Assembly (NCBI GenBank): GCA_965153355.1 | Contig: OZ231126.1 | Location: forward strand, 85,746,001 to 85,810,000 | DNA length: 64,000 nucleotides | Direction of reading: 5' to 3' | DNA from: Flaccisagitta enflata | Taxonomy: Eukaryota > Chaetognatha > Sagittoidea > Aphragmophora | Part shown: one piece after another, positions 11,545-23,561 of the stretch | Position numbering within the stretch: the first letter of the stretch is position 1 | How the letters are laid out: each line of letters starts with the position of its first letter | Notes under the pieces: model-generated | What the model was told of the DNA's origin: nothing | Database searches by the model: none | What the model saw: the letters and a program-made list of their open reading frames with translations, nothing else | Position numbers and translations under genes: made by a program

Positions 11545-12048
11545 TATTTCTTCTGATGACAGAAATGGTAATGGTCTAAAACATGTAGAATTAGTTGGTC
11601 CTTTGTCATCTAATATTGCTGGCTTGAACTGTTCAACGGCAGCCATGAGATAATGATAGAAGCAGCTGCCGCAAAGGGACTGATGATATGACCTATGGTT
11701 TTGCTGGTGGGGTATCTTGTTTCATTTAATGGACATGGGGAGTGAGTTCTACACTTCGATAGCCGTAAATGCACAAGTAGCTTGAGATTTTGCAAGATCT
11801 TTTGCATTATGATAATTCATGCTACTGTTTCTTCACTTTCTTGTATTGTAAGATTGAAGTAAATCATCAGATATTGTGGCGCCAAACCGTTTCATACTTT
11901 AATTAAATGATGCAACTTGAAAATCGTGACTATCAGGTACAGAAAGCCAAGAAAGTTTTCTAAGATCACCAAGACCTAACTGCTGTAACATGATTTATAT
12001 AATTTCTTTTTAAAAGTGAGAGAAAGGGTGTTTCTAGTGGAGATGTAA
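11545..12048. other. Unassigned sequence
   Basis: Mixed-composition DNA with short open frames of at most about 65 codons and no recognisable family. No tandem structure was seen. Confidence 0.4.
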
Positions 12049-12166
12049 AAACGGGTTTGTTCCTATGAAACGTGTTTACAGCGTGAACACATACTAAGAA
12101 ATTTTAACTGTCTCATGAGGGGTGAGCGAAGTAAGTGAGCAAGCCCATAAACGGAGCGAGCGAGCG

Positions 12167-12240
<74 letters not shown>
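12049..12240 (+). repeat. GAGCGAGC repeat followed by (GA)n
   Basis: The left part repeats the dispersed 3860-4090 unit (GGGTTTGTTCCTATGAAACG, GTGTTTACAGCGTGAACACA, GGTGAGCGAAGTAAGTGAGC). It then grades from GAGCGAGCGAGC into about 70 nt of pure GA. Confidence 0.75.
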
Positions 12241-12245
<5 letters not shown>

Positions 12246-12569
12246 TTTTGTCTGAAGCAGCCTCGGATAAAATGAAAGTTTTTTTTTTAAAATTTTTGGT
12301 GTTGCGTTTATGGTTTTCCATTGCTTTTTAGATGCGTCCGTCCATGGGTGCGTTCAATATGCATCAGCTGGTTTTGGCCACCGCGAGATCGTATACTGAA
12401 ACAACCGACCTATACACGTTTTTTGAGAATCTCCTTTGACTTTTTTTCAGGTATTCCAGCAGTTCGTCTGTCAGTACCTAAATCTTTCTACCCATGTATC
12501 ACACATGGTTAGGACGCATTGTTGCCTAGTCGACATTTCCTGATCGTCACAAGTGTATTTGAGAAGGAC

Positions 12570-12866
12570 AAGAAGGAGAAGAAGAAAAAGAAGAAGAAGA
12601 AGAAGAAGAAGAAGAAGAAGAAGAAGAAGAAGAAGAAGAAGAAGAAGAAGAAGAAGAAGAAGAAGAAGAAGAAGAAGAGAAAAATAAGAAAAGAAGAAGA
12701 AGAAGAAGAAGAAGAAGAAGAAGAAGAAGAAGAAGAAGAAGAAGAAGAAGAAGAAGAAGAAGAAGAAGAAGAAGAAGAAGAGAGAGAAGAAGAAGAAGAA
12801 GAGGAAGAGGAAGAGGAAGAGGGAGAAGAAGAAGAACAAGAAGAAGAAGAAGAAGAAAAGAAAAAC
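12570..12866 (+). repeat. (GAA)n tract of about 290 nt
   Basis: A long GAA/AAG run with GAGGAA variants. Its flank (12879-12955, AAAGCGTTACATGGTCAGCG) is repeated in inverted orientation near 16855-16955 beside a CT tract, so the microsatellite travels with a short flanking unit. Confidence 0.9.
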
Positions 12867-12973
12867 AAAATGATAGTCGCAAAAGCGTTACATGGTCAGC
12901 GGTACCCGATGCCCCTAAGTTAGTTTATATAAGGATATGATGGTGAGAGGGGCAGCGGCCCGGGAGACGCAGA

Positions 12974-13619
12974 TAGTCCAGTCTGTTGATGCATGAAATT
13001 AAGCAAACTCGGTTTTTCTGGCACAAAGCTTGAAAATTTGCACACAAGCAATAAAATTCATGTAGATCATGATTACGATAGGTGCAGGTCAAAAAAATTT
13101 GAGCACCTATCATTTGAATCATTTGAATTCATTTGAAATTAAAAAAAAACATACCATCGCCAAACCGTCTGACTAGGGGCAATGAAATTTTATGAGCAAG
13201 AAAATATGTGTTTTATACATGTCCATACCAAATCTCAGCTCTATAGCTTTACTAGAAGCACATATATAGCCGATTTACTTTTGGATGTATTTCTCTCAAA
13301 AATGCCCCTTTTCCAAAAAAATGCAATTTTTAAAGTAAATCGGCTATATCTCTGGTTCTGATAAAGCTAGATTGCTGAAATTTGGTGTGCATATGTACAA
13401 AATACATGTTTTTTAGTTCATAGAATTTTACTTCCCTCACTAAAGCGTATTGGCAAAGGCATGCTTTTGAAAATTTTCAATGAATTTTTAAGATAAGTGC
13501 TCAAATATCTTTTATGTGCACCTATCCTAGTCATGATCTACATGGCTTAAAATAGTAGTATCCAAATTTTTATACTTTGTGCCGGAAAAGCCGAGTCCTT
13601 TCTTCAACAACCTGGACTA
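12974..13619. repeat. Long palindromic foldback element FB4
   Basis: A 646-bp near-palindrome centred near 13300. Outer arms read TAGTCCAG and CCTGGACTA. Inner arms share AAGTAAATCGGCTATAT and its complement, and GGCACAAAG/CTTTGTGCC. No target duplication is obvious. Confidence 0.85.
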
Positions 13620-13639
13620 AGATGACCTATGATTCCACA

Positions 13640-14170
13640 CAGGACGATTTTCAGTGAAGACTATTTTGGGGTCTGTATGGTCTAATTTGAGGTCTGGCAG
13701 GTTAGACGGGCCTGATATAGGGTCTGGTAGGTCTGAGGGGCTTGATTTAGTGTATGAGAGGACTGAGGTGGGTCTGTGAGGCCTGAGTTGGAGTCTGAAA
13801 GACCTGATTTGGGGGTCTGAGGGGCTCGAACTAGGGTATGAGAGGCCTGACTTGTGGTTTGACCGTTTAAGAGGCCAGAGTTGGGTCTGAGAGGCTTGAG
13901 TTGGGTGTTGGGGGCCTGATTTGGGGTAAGAGAGCCCTGAATTAGAGTCTGGGAGGCCCGATATAGGGTCTGATATGCCTATTTTGAGGTCGGAGAAGTC
14001 TGATTTGGGGTCTGAGAGGTCTGATTTAAGGGTGGGCGGGGGCTGTATTTGAGGTCACTAGACCGCAGAGGCAGTGAGGTCAAAGAAAATAAAATCATAA
14101 AATAAGTAGAATGTGACCAACCGACGGACAGACGAACTGAGCGGGTTGTAGAGTCGTGTGCACGCGACTT
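13640..14170 (-). mobile_element. HTE with GGTCTGAGAGG-type body
   Basis: The body (13660-14060) is a degenerate array of roughly 20-bp units carrying GGTCTGAGAGGCTTGA. It is followed by GACC/GACG units, GCGGGTTGTAGAGT and the hairpin AGTCGTGTGCACGCGACT, then TAAAA. The AACAAGGCC head is not clear, so the left limit is approximate. Confidence 0.65.
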
Positions 14171-14266
14171 AAAAGAAGAGGACAAGGAAGTAGAAGAAGA
14201 AGATGAAGGCCACGGTTAAATCTTTAGACAATAGTGATGACGGTGATACCGATGATTCCCATTTTT

Positions 14267-14379
14267 AGGTGCGACAAAGCACCTCTATGTAACTGGCTGT
14301 GTCAATTGGTCTGTTAGTTGGATGATCATGTAACGTTTTATAATACACATGTCGCACCTTATGGCTACTTGGCCTTGTT
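14267..14379 (+). mobile_element. Minimal HTE, GGTGCGAC subfamily (113 bp)
   Basis: After TTTTT it reads AGGTGCGACAAAGCACCT, CTATGTAACTGGCTGTGTC, a short tetranucleotide block, the inverted copy GTCGCACCT (14351-14359) and TATGGCTACTTGGCCTTGTT. It is the shortest complete member and shows the minimal set of parts. Confidence 0.85.
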
Positions 14380-14636
14380 CGTTGAAAATTATAATGAACC
14401 TGAGCCTGATTCCAGTGACGATGAAGACGATGATGCAGAAATCGACGATGATGGTGATGATATAAAATTCAAATCGCGATCTAGAAACAAGCGTGGATAA
14501 GAAATAAATAGGGGAAAGAAAACTTGGCCCCACTACATTGGAAAACACTTGGCCGTGGCAAATGAATTAAAACACATAGTTTTTTTTCTTTTTCTTTTTG
14601 TTGTTTTTCTTGATGTTTTAACGTTTGTTGTTGCTT

Positions 14637-14809
<173 letters not shown>

Positions 14810-14833
14810 AGGCAAAAACAGATTTTAATTAAA

Positions 14834-15201
14834 AAGCAAGCCCAAGAGGGCAACAGTCGCGTGCGTCTGGAAATGACAAACAAAATGTTAGAAAATGATG
14901 AAAAGTTAAGAAATGGTAAGAAATGTTAAAAAATGTTAAAAAATGTTAAAAAAAAAAATGTTAAAAAATGTTAAAAAATGTTAAAAAATGTTAAAAAATG
15001 TTAAAAAATGGTAAAAAAATGTTAAAATGCCAAAAATGTCAAAAAATGTTAAAAAATGTTAAAAAATGTTAAAAAATGCTAAAAAATGCTAAAAAATGTT
15101 GAAAAATGATAAAAAACGTCAAAAATTTAGAAACGTTACGGGACCGACCGACCGACTGACCGACCCGACAGACCAAGGTGTAGAGTCGCGTGCACGCGAC
15201 T
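14834..15201 (-). mobile_element. HTE with AAAAAATGTT array body
   Basis: The degraded head AAGCAAGCCCAAGAGG is followed by AGTCGCGTGC (about 14854) and a body of about 18 AAAAAATGTT-like units. Then come GACC/GACG units, AAGGTGTAGAGT and the hairpin AGTCGCGTGCACGCGACT plus AAAAA. Confidence 0.75.
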
Positions 15202-15299
15202 AAAAACATGATTCCCTTCCCCGAATGTTCATCAGTTTTCTATGTTTAAGCATGTAGTTTTCTTGTAATGAAGTAAAGGAAAGGGTTTGGATGAGAAAA

Positions 15300-15520
15300 G
15301 CAAAAAGAAAAGCACCGGCATATGATTTCCGGTATGTTTGAATTGGAATTGAATGGCGTTTATTGTACAAGCGAAAAACACACGTACAAAAGGACGATAT
15401 GGATTTTAGCACAAAGTCAAATCCCTTTCCCCCCAGACAGTACAAAATATTCTTAACATCTTTCAAAGTAAATGGTACTACAATAGGCTCATGGCGTCTT
15501 GTTTCATTCATTTAGGAAAG
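15300..15520 (-). repeat. Possible LINE 3' UTR fragment
   Basis: On the minus strand it reads TTTTGTACTGTCTGGGGGG, then CTTGTACAATAAACGCCATT and CAATTCCAATTC. A polyadenylation-like AATAAA followed by CAATT words is common in 3' tails of CR1/Jockey-type LINEs. No coding part is attached, so this is a weak call. Confidence 0.3.
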
Positions 15521-15829
15521 TAAAATCGAAAAACGTTTTCGATTTTGAGTTTCGCAGGAATTAATTTTTTCCTTTTTTTGCTCATGTCGTTTTGAGAAAG
15601 TTGATCCCACCTTCTGCTACCTTAGAGCTAGGGGTTGAAAATTTGTACAGGGTGAAAGGGCACTTTTTTTACACCTTCTGGAAAAAGCAGGGCACTGTCG
15701 GATCAATACTTTCAGCGCTATGAATTTTTGAATCTTTTTATTTTTCCATTTTCATATGTTCTCAGAGATCGATATTTTCGCCGATCTCGGTTTTAACCTT
15801 CTGTGTTTCATAAATCAGTTCAGCAGAAG

Positions 15830-16830
15830 GCAGAGGGAGGGAAGGAGAGGAGGAGGGGAGGGAGGGAGAGGGGAGTGAGGAGAGAGGAGGAGGAGGGGAG
15901 GGGGAGGGAGGGGAGAGAAAGGAAGGAGAGAGGAGGAACAGGTCGCCCAAGGGCAATATGTAGTCAGCGATACCCGTTGCCTTGACTTTACACGATTGGC
16001 GATTGGAGTGAGGGAAGCAGGTCAGTGGCCCCAAAGGGGACGATGTCCTGTAAAACACAGAGGGGACTTTGTTTGTCTGTTGTCAATCCGTCCCAAACCC
16101 CTCTCAGGTAAATCTACCCTTTCAGGCCTAAAATCTGCCCTCTCAGGCTGGGAGGGGAAACATAAGGCCTGAGAGGGCCTGGGAGGGCAAAATTCAGGCC
16201 TGAGGGGGCAGATTCAATGCCTGAGAGTGCAGATTTAAGGCCTGAGAGGGCAGATTCAAGGCCTGAAAATGCATATTTCAGGTCTGAGAGGGTAGATTTC
16301 AGGCCTGAGAGGGCCTGGAGGGGGACGCACGAATGAACGCACAAACGGACGAAGGAAAATCCCCCTGTGTTCTACAGGACATTGTCCCCCTTGGGGCCGC
16401 TGCCCAAAAGGGCTAATTTCAGGCCTGACAGGGCAGATTCAAGGCAGATTTCAGGCCTGAGAAGACAGATTTTAGGCCTGAGAGGGCAGATTTCAGCTCT
16501 GAGAGGGCCTGGGGGGACGAACGAACGGACAAACGAACAAACAAAAGTCCCCTGTGTTCTACAGGACTTCTTCCCCTTTGGGGCCGCTGCCCAGAAGGGA
16601 GAGAGAGAGAGAGATGGAGGGAGGGAGAAGGAGATAAGGAAGGGAGAGGAAGGGAGAGGGGGAGGGAGAGGGGGAGGGAGAGGGGGAGAGAAGGAGGGAA
16701 GGAGGAAGAAAGTGAGAGGGGGATGGAGAGAGAGGGAGAGGAAGGGAGAGGGGGAGGGAGAGAGAGGGAGAGGGGGAGGGAGAGGGAGGGATAGGGAAGG
16801 AGGGTGAGGGGGAGGGAGAGCATAGGTTTT
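15830..16830 (+). repeat. Purine-rich GGGA tracts with GGCCTGAGAGGGCAG array
   Basis: GGGA-rich tracts at 15830-15935 and 16600-16820 flank an array of about 21-bp units (GGCCTGAGAGGGCAGATTC, 16090-16320 and 16420-16510). Three copies of a module combining CCCCTTTGGGG-like palindromes, GCCGCTGCCC and TGTTCTACAGGAC lie near 16030, 16370 and 16550. The same module recurs near 21240, 35335, 35475 and 35965. Confidence 0.7.
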
Positions 16831-16949
16831 CGGAGGGAGAGCATAGGTCATCGGCTCCTGCGGGGCCCTCTCACCATCACACACCCATATTTCCCACATT
16901 TACTCACATAGGGGCAACGGGTACTGCTGACCATCTAACGCTTTTGCAA

Positions 16950-17589
<640 letters not shown>

Positions 17590-17831
17590 ACTTTTGGTCC
17601 ACCGCACATATCCTTGAGGAGAACAAATGGACGAGAAAAGAAAGAACAAGATAATTACAAAAGAGATTGTAAAGCTGCTTGCCTCGAGGGATAGCCTGTG
17701 AAAGTCGTAATCAACTTTTTTCCAACAGGGTCCCTTTAAAAGTAAATTCATAAGAAGTTAAAAAATTCAAAACTCCGTGAATCAAAACTGTTCCAAGACC
17801 GTAAAAATCTGTCAAAAATATCCGTTAAAAA

Positions 17832-18182
17832 TCAACCATACTGCGAAAGCAAATGATCTTTAAGTTTTCGCTTAAAAACTTGAAATCCACTGATAGACTT
17901 GATGCTATTAGGCAGGTCATTCCATTGTCTTATAGCGGTAAAGGCAAAGCCGTCAGAAAAGCGCGATAATTCACGCGATAAGTGAAAGTTGTACGTGCTA
18001 CCGCGAGTATTGTTTGTGTGAGCATCCGACACTGCTTTGATATTTGGCAACAGATACTTTGGTGCCAACTTATGCCAAATTGGAAAAAGGTGCGCCATTT
18101 GAAAATATTACACACAATCCGGAATATGCATCCAACCCAAATCCCGCAAATGTGAAAGATCAACGTGTCCTCGGTTATCCAT
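17832..18182 (-). pseudogene. 3' end of a LINE reverse transcriptase ORF (remnant)
   Basis: The minus-strand frame holds the typical C-terminus of CR1/Jockey-type ORF2 proteins: an NTRGSTYNF segment, a basic/aromatic stretch, then FTAIRQWNDLPNSIKS and FKRKLKDHL. This is the zone after the RT domain that ends many non-LTR retrotransposons. The frame is open for about 115 codons but has one in-frame TAA about 24 codons in, and the RT and endonuclease domains are absent. It is therefore a 5'-truncated, decayed copy. It differs from the intact LINE at 56-60 kb, which ends WNAIPEEVKNQTSVNAFKN. An HTE starts 14 bp upstream. Confidence 0.8.
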
Positions 18183-18196
18183 ACTACACTTTTTTT

Positions 18197-19932
18197 AGTC
18201 GCGTGCATGCGACTCTATAACCCGCTCTGTCGGTCCGTCGGTCCGTCGGTCCGTCCGTCCGTCCGTAACACTTAGCTTTTTTTGTCGTTTTACGTCATTT
18301 TAGGGTATTTTTTGTCATTTTAAGTCATTTTATTTCATTTTAAGTCATTTTCAGTCATTTTCAGTTAATTTTAGTCACTTAAGTCATTTTGTCATTTTTT
18401 GTCATTTTTGTCATTTTATGTTATTATGAGTCAATTTTAGTCATTCTAAGTTATTCTAAGTCATTCAACGTCATTATAAGTCATTACAAGTCATTCCAAG
18501 TCATTCTCAGTCACTCTAAGTTATTTTTGGCTTATGTAGTTTTTAGTAACACTTTGCTTTTTTGCGTTGTTTTTGATCAATTTGGGTCTTCTGGAGTTAT
18601 TTTGAGTCATTATGTTGTTGTTTTTGGTCATTTTTGGTTGCTTTTGGTCATTTCTGGTTGCTTTTCGTCATTTTTGGTCATTTTTGATCATTTACGTCAC
18701 TTTGTTAATTTAAGTCATTTGTGTGTTTTTTGGGCATTTTAAGTCATTTTGGAAGATTTCAGGTCATTTTTGGTCATCTAATGTGGTTTTTTGGTATGTT
18801 ATGGTCTTTTATGTTTTTTGGTTTTTTGGTTTTTGTTTTTTTTGGTTTTTTTGGTTTTTTGGTTTTTTGGTTTTTTGGTTTTTTGGTTTTTTGGTTTTGG
18901 GTTTTGGGTTTTAGGGTTTTTTGTTTTTTTTTTTTTTTTTTTTTTTATTTTTTTGGTCATCTAGGTTTTTTGGTATGTTTTGGTCATTTTTGTTTTTTGG
19001 TATGTTTTGGTCAAATGTGGCATTTCAAGTCTGCTGGTTTAAGTCTGCTGGTTTAAGTCTGCTGGTTTAGGTCTGCTGGTTTAGGTCTGCTGGTTTAAGT
19101 CTGCTGGTTAAAGTCTGCTGGTTTAAGTCCACTGGTTTTGTCTGCTGGTTGAAGTTGGCTGGTTTAGGTTGGCTGGTTTGAGATGGCTGATTTAGGTCTG
19201 TTGGTTTAGGTCTGCAGGTTAAGTCTGCTGGTTTAGGTCTGCTGGTTTAATTCTGCTGGTTTAAGTCGGCTGGTTTAAGTCTGCTGGCTAAGTCTGCTGG
19301 TTCAAGTCTGCTGGTTTAAGTCTGCTGGTTTAAGTCTGCTGGTTTAGGTCTGCTGGTTTAAGTCTGCTGGTTTAAGTCTGCTGGTTTAAGTCTGCTGGTT
19401 TAGGTCAGCTGGTTTAAGTCTGCTGGTTTAAGTCTGCTGGTTTAAGTCTGCTGGTTTAAGTCTGGTTTAGGTCTGGTTTAAGTCTGGTTTAATTCTGGTT
19501 TAAGTCTGGTTTAAGTCTGGTTTAAGTCTGGTTTAATTCTGGTTTAAGTCTGGTTTAAGTCTGGTTTAAGTCTGGTTTAAGTCTGGTTTATTTATGGTTT
19601 AGTCTGGTTTAAGTATGGTTTGAGTCTGGTTTGAGTCTGGTTCGAGTCTGGTTTAAGTCTGGTTTAAGTCTGGCTTAAGCATGGTTTAAGTCTGGTTCAT
19701 GTCTGGTTTAGGTCTGGTTTAGGTCTGGTTTATGTCTGGTTTAGGTCTGGTTTAGGTCTGGTTTCGGTCTGGTTTTGGTCTGGTTTGGGTTTGGTTTAAA
19801 TCTGGTTTGAGTCTGGTTTGAGTCTGGTTTGGGTCTGGGGTAAGTCTGATTTTCGATAAAAAGATACAATAAGGAGTCAGGTCAGTTCAGTTATTTTTGT
19901 CCTGCACGCGACTTATAGGTGTTGGCCTTGTT
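18197..19932 (+). mobile_element. Long HTE with three ordered satellite blocks
   Basis: The hairpin AGTCGCGTGCATGCGACT is followed by CTATAACCCGCTCTGTCGG and GTCC/GTCG units. TAAGTCATTT/TTTTGGTCAT 10-mers run to about 19020, GTCTGCTGGTTTAA 14-mers to 19455 and GTCTGGTTTAA 11-mers to about 19850. A unique tail with GATACAATAAGGAGTCAGGT, the inverted copy GCACGCGACT and GGTGTTGGCCTTGTT closes it. The same block order and tail occur in the elements at 48950 and 51319. Confidence 0.85.
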
Positions 19933-19936
19933 TTAT

Positions 19937-20340
19937 ATAAGAGACAGCTTTTATAAACTCAGCCTGGGTGTTCTTAAATTTTCGGCCATTTTCAGCCTGA
20001 AATTCTCTTAAAGTGTTTTTGATTTTTTCGATGTTTATAGATATAAAAATTGTATAAATAACCTTATTTGGAACAGTTGTATCTTAAACTTGATAATTAT
20101 TATGTTTATTTTTATATAATGTCTGATATCAAAAGGAAACTAAAAAAAAGTTGTTTTTAAAATTAAGCAACCTATATTTCTGAAAAATTTGAATAAAATT
20201 CATTTTTAAGATAGGAAATTTTAAAAAAGTTTTTGTGAAAATAGCCAAAACTGAATCTCAGCCTGGGCATTTTCTTATTTTGTTCTTAAAATTTTGGCAA
20301 ATCTCAGGCTCATGTCTCTTATAAACTGGTCTCTTATAAG
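19937..20340 (+). repeat. CTCAGCCTGGG-type repeat, two copies
   Basis: Two diverged copies (about 19937-20040 and 20240-20340) carry CTCAGCCTGGG, TTCTTAAA and GGCTCATGTCTCTTATAA. They bridge the end of one HTE and the start of the next. Confidence 0.6.
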
Positions 20341-20344
20341 AAAA

Positions 20345-20859
20345 AACAAGGCCGGATACACGGGCCAAGACGGTGCGCCGAGCGTTATTGATTCTTAGAC
20401 CTATCCCTAGCTCCATCAGACCTATCCCCAGGTCTATCAAACATATCCCTAGCTCTATTAGACCTATTCCAAGCTCTATCAGGCCTATCCCGAGCTCCAT
20501 CAGACCTATCCCGAGCTCTATCAGACCTATTCCGAGCTCTATCAGACCTATCGCGAGCTCTATCAGACCTATCCCAAGCTCTATCAGACCTATCACCAGC
20601 TCTATCAGACCTATCCCCAGCTCAATCAGACCTAACCCCAGACCTAACCGACCTATCACCGGACCTATCCGACCTTTCCCCAGCTCTATAAGACCTAACC
20701 GTAGCTGAGTATTTTAGTGAATGAAATGACGAGTATCATCAATGATAAACGAAATGAGTTTTCATTTGATTTCAAACATTTTTAGCCATTTTTCATTCGA
20801 GCGTGACCGACGGATGGACTGACGGACAGAGCCTCTTATAGATGTGCTATGGTGCATCT
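20345..20859 (-). mobile_element. HTE with GACCTATCC 21-mer array body
   Basis: The head AACAAGGCCGGATACACGG is followed by about 14 units of a 21-mer (GACCTATCCCGAGCTCTATC) at 20398-20700. Then come unique sequence, GAGCGTGACCGACGG, GACAGAGCCTCTTATAG and the hairpin AGATGTGCTATGGTGCATCT plus AAAAA. The array translates as Arg-Pro-Ile-Pro-Ser-Ser-Ile repeats, which is a repeat effect. Confidence 0.8.
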
Positions 20860-20865
20860 AAAAAT

Positions 20866-21005
20866 CATCCTACCATAATTCTGAATCATTTCCAGTGATT
20901 TTTTGCTTTTTTTTTAGATTTTCAACTCGAGCGTGACCGACCAACCGACCAACCGACCAACCAACCAACAGACAGAGCCTCTTATAGAGGTGCTATGGCG
21001 CACCT
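20866..21005 (-). mobile_element. HTE, GGTGCGCC subfamily, head missing
   Basis: CAACTCGAGCGTGACCGACC, a pure GACC/AACC block, GACAGAGCCTCTTATAG and the hairpin AGGTGCTATGGCGCACCT plus AAAAA. No AACAAGGCC head was found. Confidence 0.7.
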
Positions 21006-21084
21006 AAAAAGTGTATGTATCCGTACCATGTAGGAGAAACAAAAGGCAAGAAATAGAAGAGGAGAAAAACAAAGAACCATTCCG

Positions 21085-21085
21085 A

Positions 21086-21137
<52 letters not shown>

Positions 21138-21547
21138 CTAGGGTAGCCGTGTATCCGGCCTTATTTTAAAGAATGTCACTTTCTAGTCGCATGCTACAAG
21201 ACTGCACCCGCTTTGTCGGTCCATTACATTTTTTTTTCAGGGCAGCGGCCCCAAAGGGCCGATGTCCTGTAGGACCCAGGGGGGAATTTCCAGACGTCCG
21301 TCCATCCGTCAGTCCTTCCGTCCATCTGTCCTTCCGACCACCCCCTACCCCTGTTGACCAAATGCCGGGTCTGTAAACAGTTCCAAATGTTCTGACTCGG
21401 CACATCGAACAGGCATTGAAAAGGGGTTGAAGGATATTAGTATGACTAGACGATCAAGTCTTTTTAGTTACATGCACGCGACTCTACAACCCGCTTTGTT
21501 TGTCCGTCGGTCCATCAGTCCGTTGGTCTCTAGCACTTAACTTTTTT
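21085..21547 (+). mobile_element. (GAAA)n and broken HTE pieces
   Basis: A GAAA run (21085-21133) is followed by an orphan tail GGGTAGCCGTGTATCCGGCC (about 21140). Next is a degenerate hairpin start AGTCGCATGCTACAAGACT (21184) broken by a GGGCAGCGGCCCCAAAGGG module (21240). Then comes a start AGTTACATGCACGCGACT (about 21465) that is cut by the next element. Confidence 0.6.
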
Positions 21548-21773
21548 AGTTGCGGACACGCAACTCTATAAGAGGCTTTGTCCGTCCGTCCGTCCGTCCG
21601 TTGGTCGGTCCGTCGGTCCGTAGAGGTGATCGAGTTGAAAAGTGGAAAAATGAGTGTTTTGGATACTTTTTATGTATGTTTGTGTATGGAATGAGGTTTG
21701 GGTTGTGGATGAGGGTTGGATGCCCCTGCCCACCCGTCCGCAACGATATTGTGACCCCGCGTCACTTGTTTAT
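21548..21773 (+). mobile_element. HTE, GTTGCGGAC subfamily
   Basis: The hairpin AGTTGCGGACACGCAACT, CTATAAGAGGCTTTGTCC, GTCC/GTCG units, a body with GAGTTGAAAAGTGGAAAAAT, GCCCCTGCCCACCC, and the inverted copy GTCCGCAAC (about 21738). The variant tail reads GTGACCCCGCGTCACTTG, as in the element at position 1. Confidence 0.8.
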
Positions 21774-21779
21774 CACTTC

Positions 21780-22063
21780 AAGTCAGACGGATGGATGGAC
21801 AGACGGACAGCCGTTGGGACGGACGGACGGAAGGATGGACAGATGGACAGACGGACGGACGGATGGATGGATTGACGGAAGGATGGACGGACGGATGGAC
21901 AGACGGAAAGACAGACGGAGGGACAGATGGATGGTCTTACGGAGGGATGCACAAACAGATGGATAGACAGACAGATGGACGGACGGACGGATGGACGGAT
22001 GGATGGATGGATGTATGAACCGACTAAACCTCTTATAGAAATGCTTTCCTGGCGGAAGCATCT
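21780..22063 (-). mobile_element. HTE dominated by a GGAC/GGAT tetranucleotide block
   Basis: About 230 bp of GGAC, GGAT and GACA units lead into CCTCTTATAG and the hairpin AGAAATGCTTTCCTGGCGGAAGCATCT (22037-22063, 27 nt with a bulge; key arms ATGCTTCC/GGAAGCAT). The next HTE begins one base later. Confidence 0.65.
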
Positions 22064-22064
22064 A

Positions 22065-22239
22065 AACAAGGCTGGATACACGGCCATCAGTTGCGGACGG
22101 GTGGGCAGGGGCGGAAATGCGCGTTTTACCACTTTTTGACTCGATGGTTACGGACGGACGGACGGACGGACAGACGGACGGACGGACGGACGGACGGACG
22201 GACGGACAAAGCCTCTTATAGAGTTGCGTGTCCGCAACT
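22065..22239 (-). mobile_element. Complete HTE, GTTGCGGAC subfamily
   Basis: AACAAGGCTGGATACACGGC, the subterminal AGTTGCGGAC, GGGTGGGCAGGGGCGG, CACTTTTTGACTCGATGG, a GGAC block, AAGCCTCTTATAG and the hairpin AGTTGCGTGTCCGCAACT plus AAAAA. It is 175 bp long. Confidence 0.88.
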
Positions 22240-22243
22240 AAAA

Positions 22244-22398
22244 AGAGGCCGGACACGGCCATCAGGTGCGGACGGGTGGGCAGGGGCGGAAATGCGCACT
22301 TTCCCACTTTTCGACACGATGGTTACGGACGGACGGACGGACCGACGGACGGACGGACGGACGGACAAAGCCTCTTATAGAGTTGCTTGTCCGCAACT
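22244..22398 (-). mobile_element. Complete HTE, GTTGCGGAC subfamily, tandem neighbour
   Basis: Nearly the same sequence as the element at 22065, placed 5 bp away in the same orientation (GAGGCCGGACACGGCCATC, GGTGCGGACGGGTGGG, GGAC block, hairpin AGTTGCTTGTCCGCAACT plus AAAAA). The first bases of the head are altered. Confidence 0.85.
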
Positions 22399-23561
22399 AA
22401 AAAGAAAATGCGTTACTAGTTGCAACGTCCTCTCTTTCCCCAAGTGTGTTTTTAGGTCATTTGAGAATGCAAGCATACTAACTCCATGAAGTGCCGGCCC
22501 GCACAAGGTTGTTCCGGCCCAGGTTGTTCTGATGATGATGAAGGTGATGATGATGATGATCATTGATCAACAACGCGACATATCGAAGGTTGGACGTTTC
22601 GCATCACATTCATGAATGCGCGAAGGGGTTCTCCTTCTTCTCCGTCCCCCCCCCCCTCAAGGCCCAAATCCTAGTCACGAGACCCAAATCCTAGCTTCGA
22701 GGCTCAAATCCCCACTTCAAAGCTCAAATCCCAGCCTCAAGGCTCAAATCTCAGTATCCAGTAATCACCGCAATTATCGACCCAGATCGGACACACTGAC
22801 CGAGACTCTTTCTTGTATCATTGATCAATATCCAGTGTGCTACACCGAGACAGACCGCCGTGTCAGACAGACAGACAGACAGGCAGACCATCAAGCCCTG
22901 CCCGGTTTTTTTTCCTTTCATTTTTCTTTCTGAAAACATTCATGACTGATTTCTTATGATCTTTTGAAGAAATGATTGTTTTTTATTTATGTATTATACT
23001 TCATAATTCTTATTATTTCTTTTATTACTTTTTTTTTTAGTTTACTTTTTGTTTTTTTTTTTTTTTTGCTTTTATCATATTTCTTTCTTTATTTTTTGAA
23101 TTTTCCCTATTTAGCTTTCAGTTTTCAGTTTTCAGTTTTCAGTTTTCAGTTTTCAGTTTTTATTTATCATTCTTTACTTTTCAATTGGGCTTTGTTTATA
23201 TTTTTTTTTCTTTTAACTTTCTATTTTTATTTTGTTATCTTTATGCAAAAAAAAAAATTATAAAAAATATAATCAAAATTAAAGAATTGTATAATTATAG
23301 TTGTATAATTATATATTTGACTTATATTAAAAAAGATTTGGCAAGGATCGTTGAATCTTGCAGATGCATGACTCTCCCGGAATCTTAATGAATAATTGAA
23401 TGAGAAGAGAGAAAATGGGATTCATTGGAAGGACCAAAAGGACGATCTGGATGGGGTCATCATCCCTACACCCTACTTACAGCAATTTTCACGATTTGAG
23501 ACAAATAGACATAATACAGTTTGATCAGTTTTAAAAGGATCTATGTTTGTACATATTTTTT
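22399..23561. other. Unassigned sequence with small repeats
   Basis: It includes a GATGATGAT run near 22530 and a short array of CCCAAATCC-containing units (22665-22760). AGACAGACAGACAGG lies near 22870 and a TTTTCAG run near 23120-23158. The rest is AT-rich with no recognisable gene. Confidence 0.45.
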
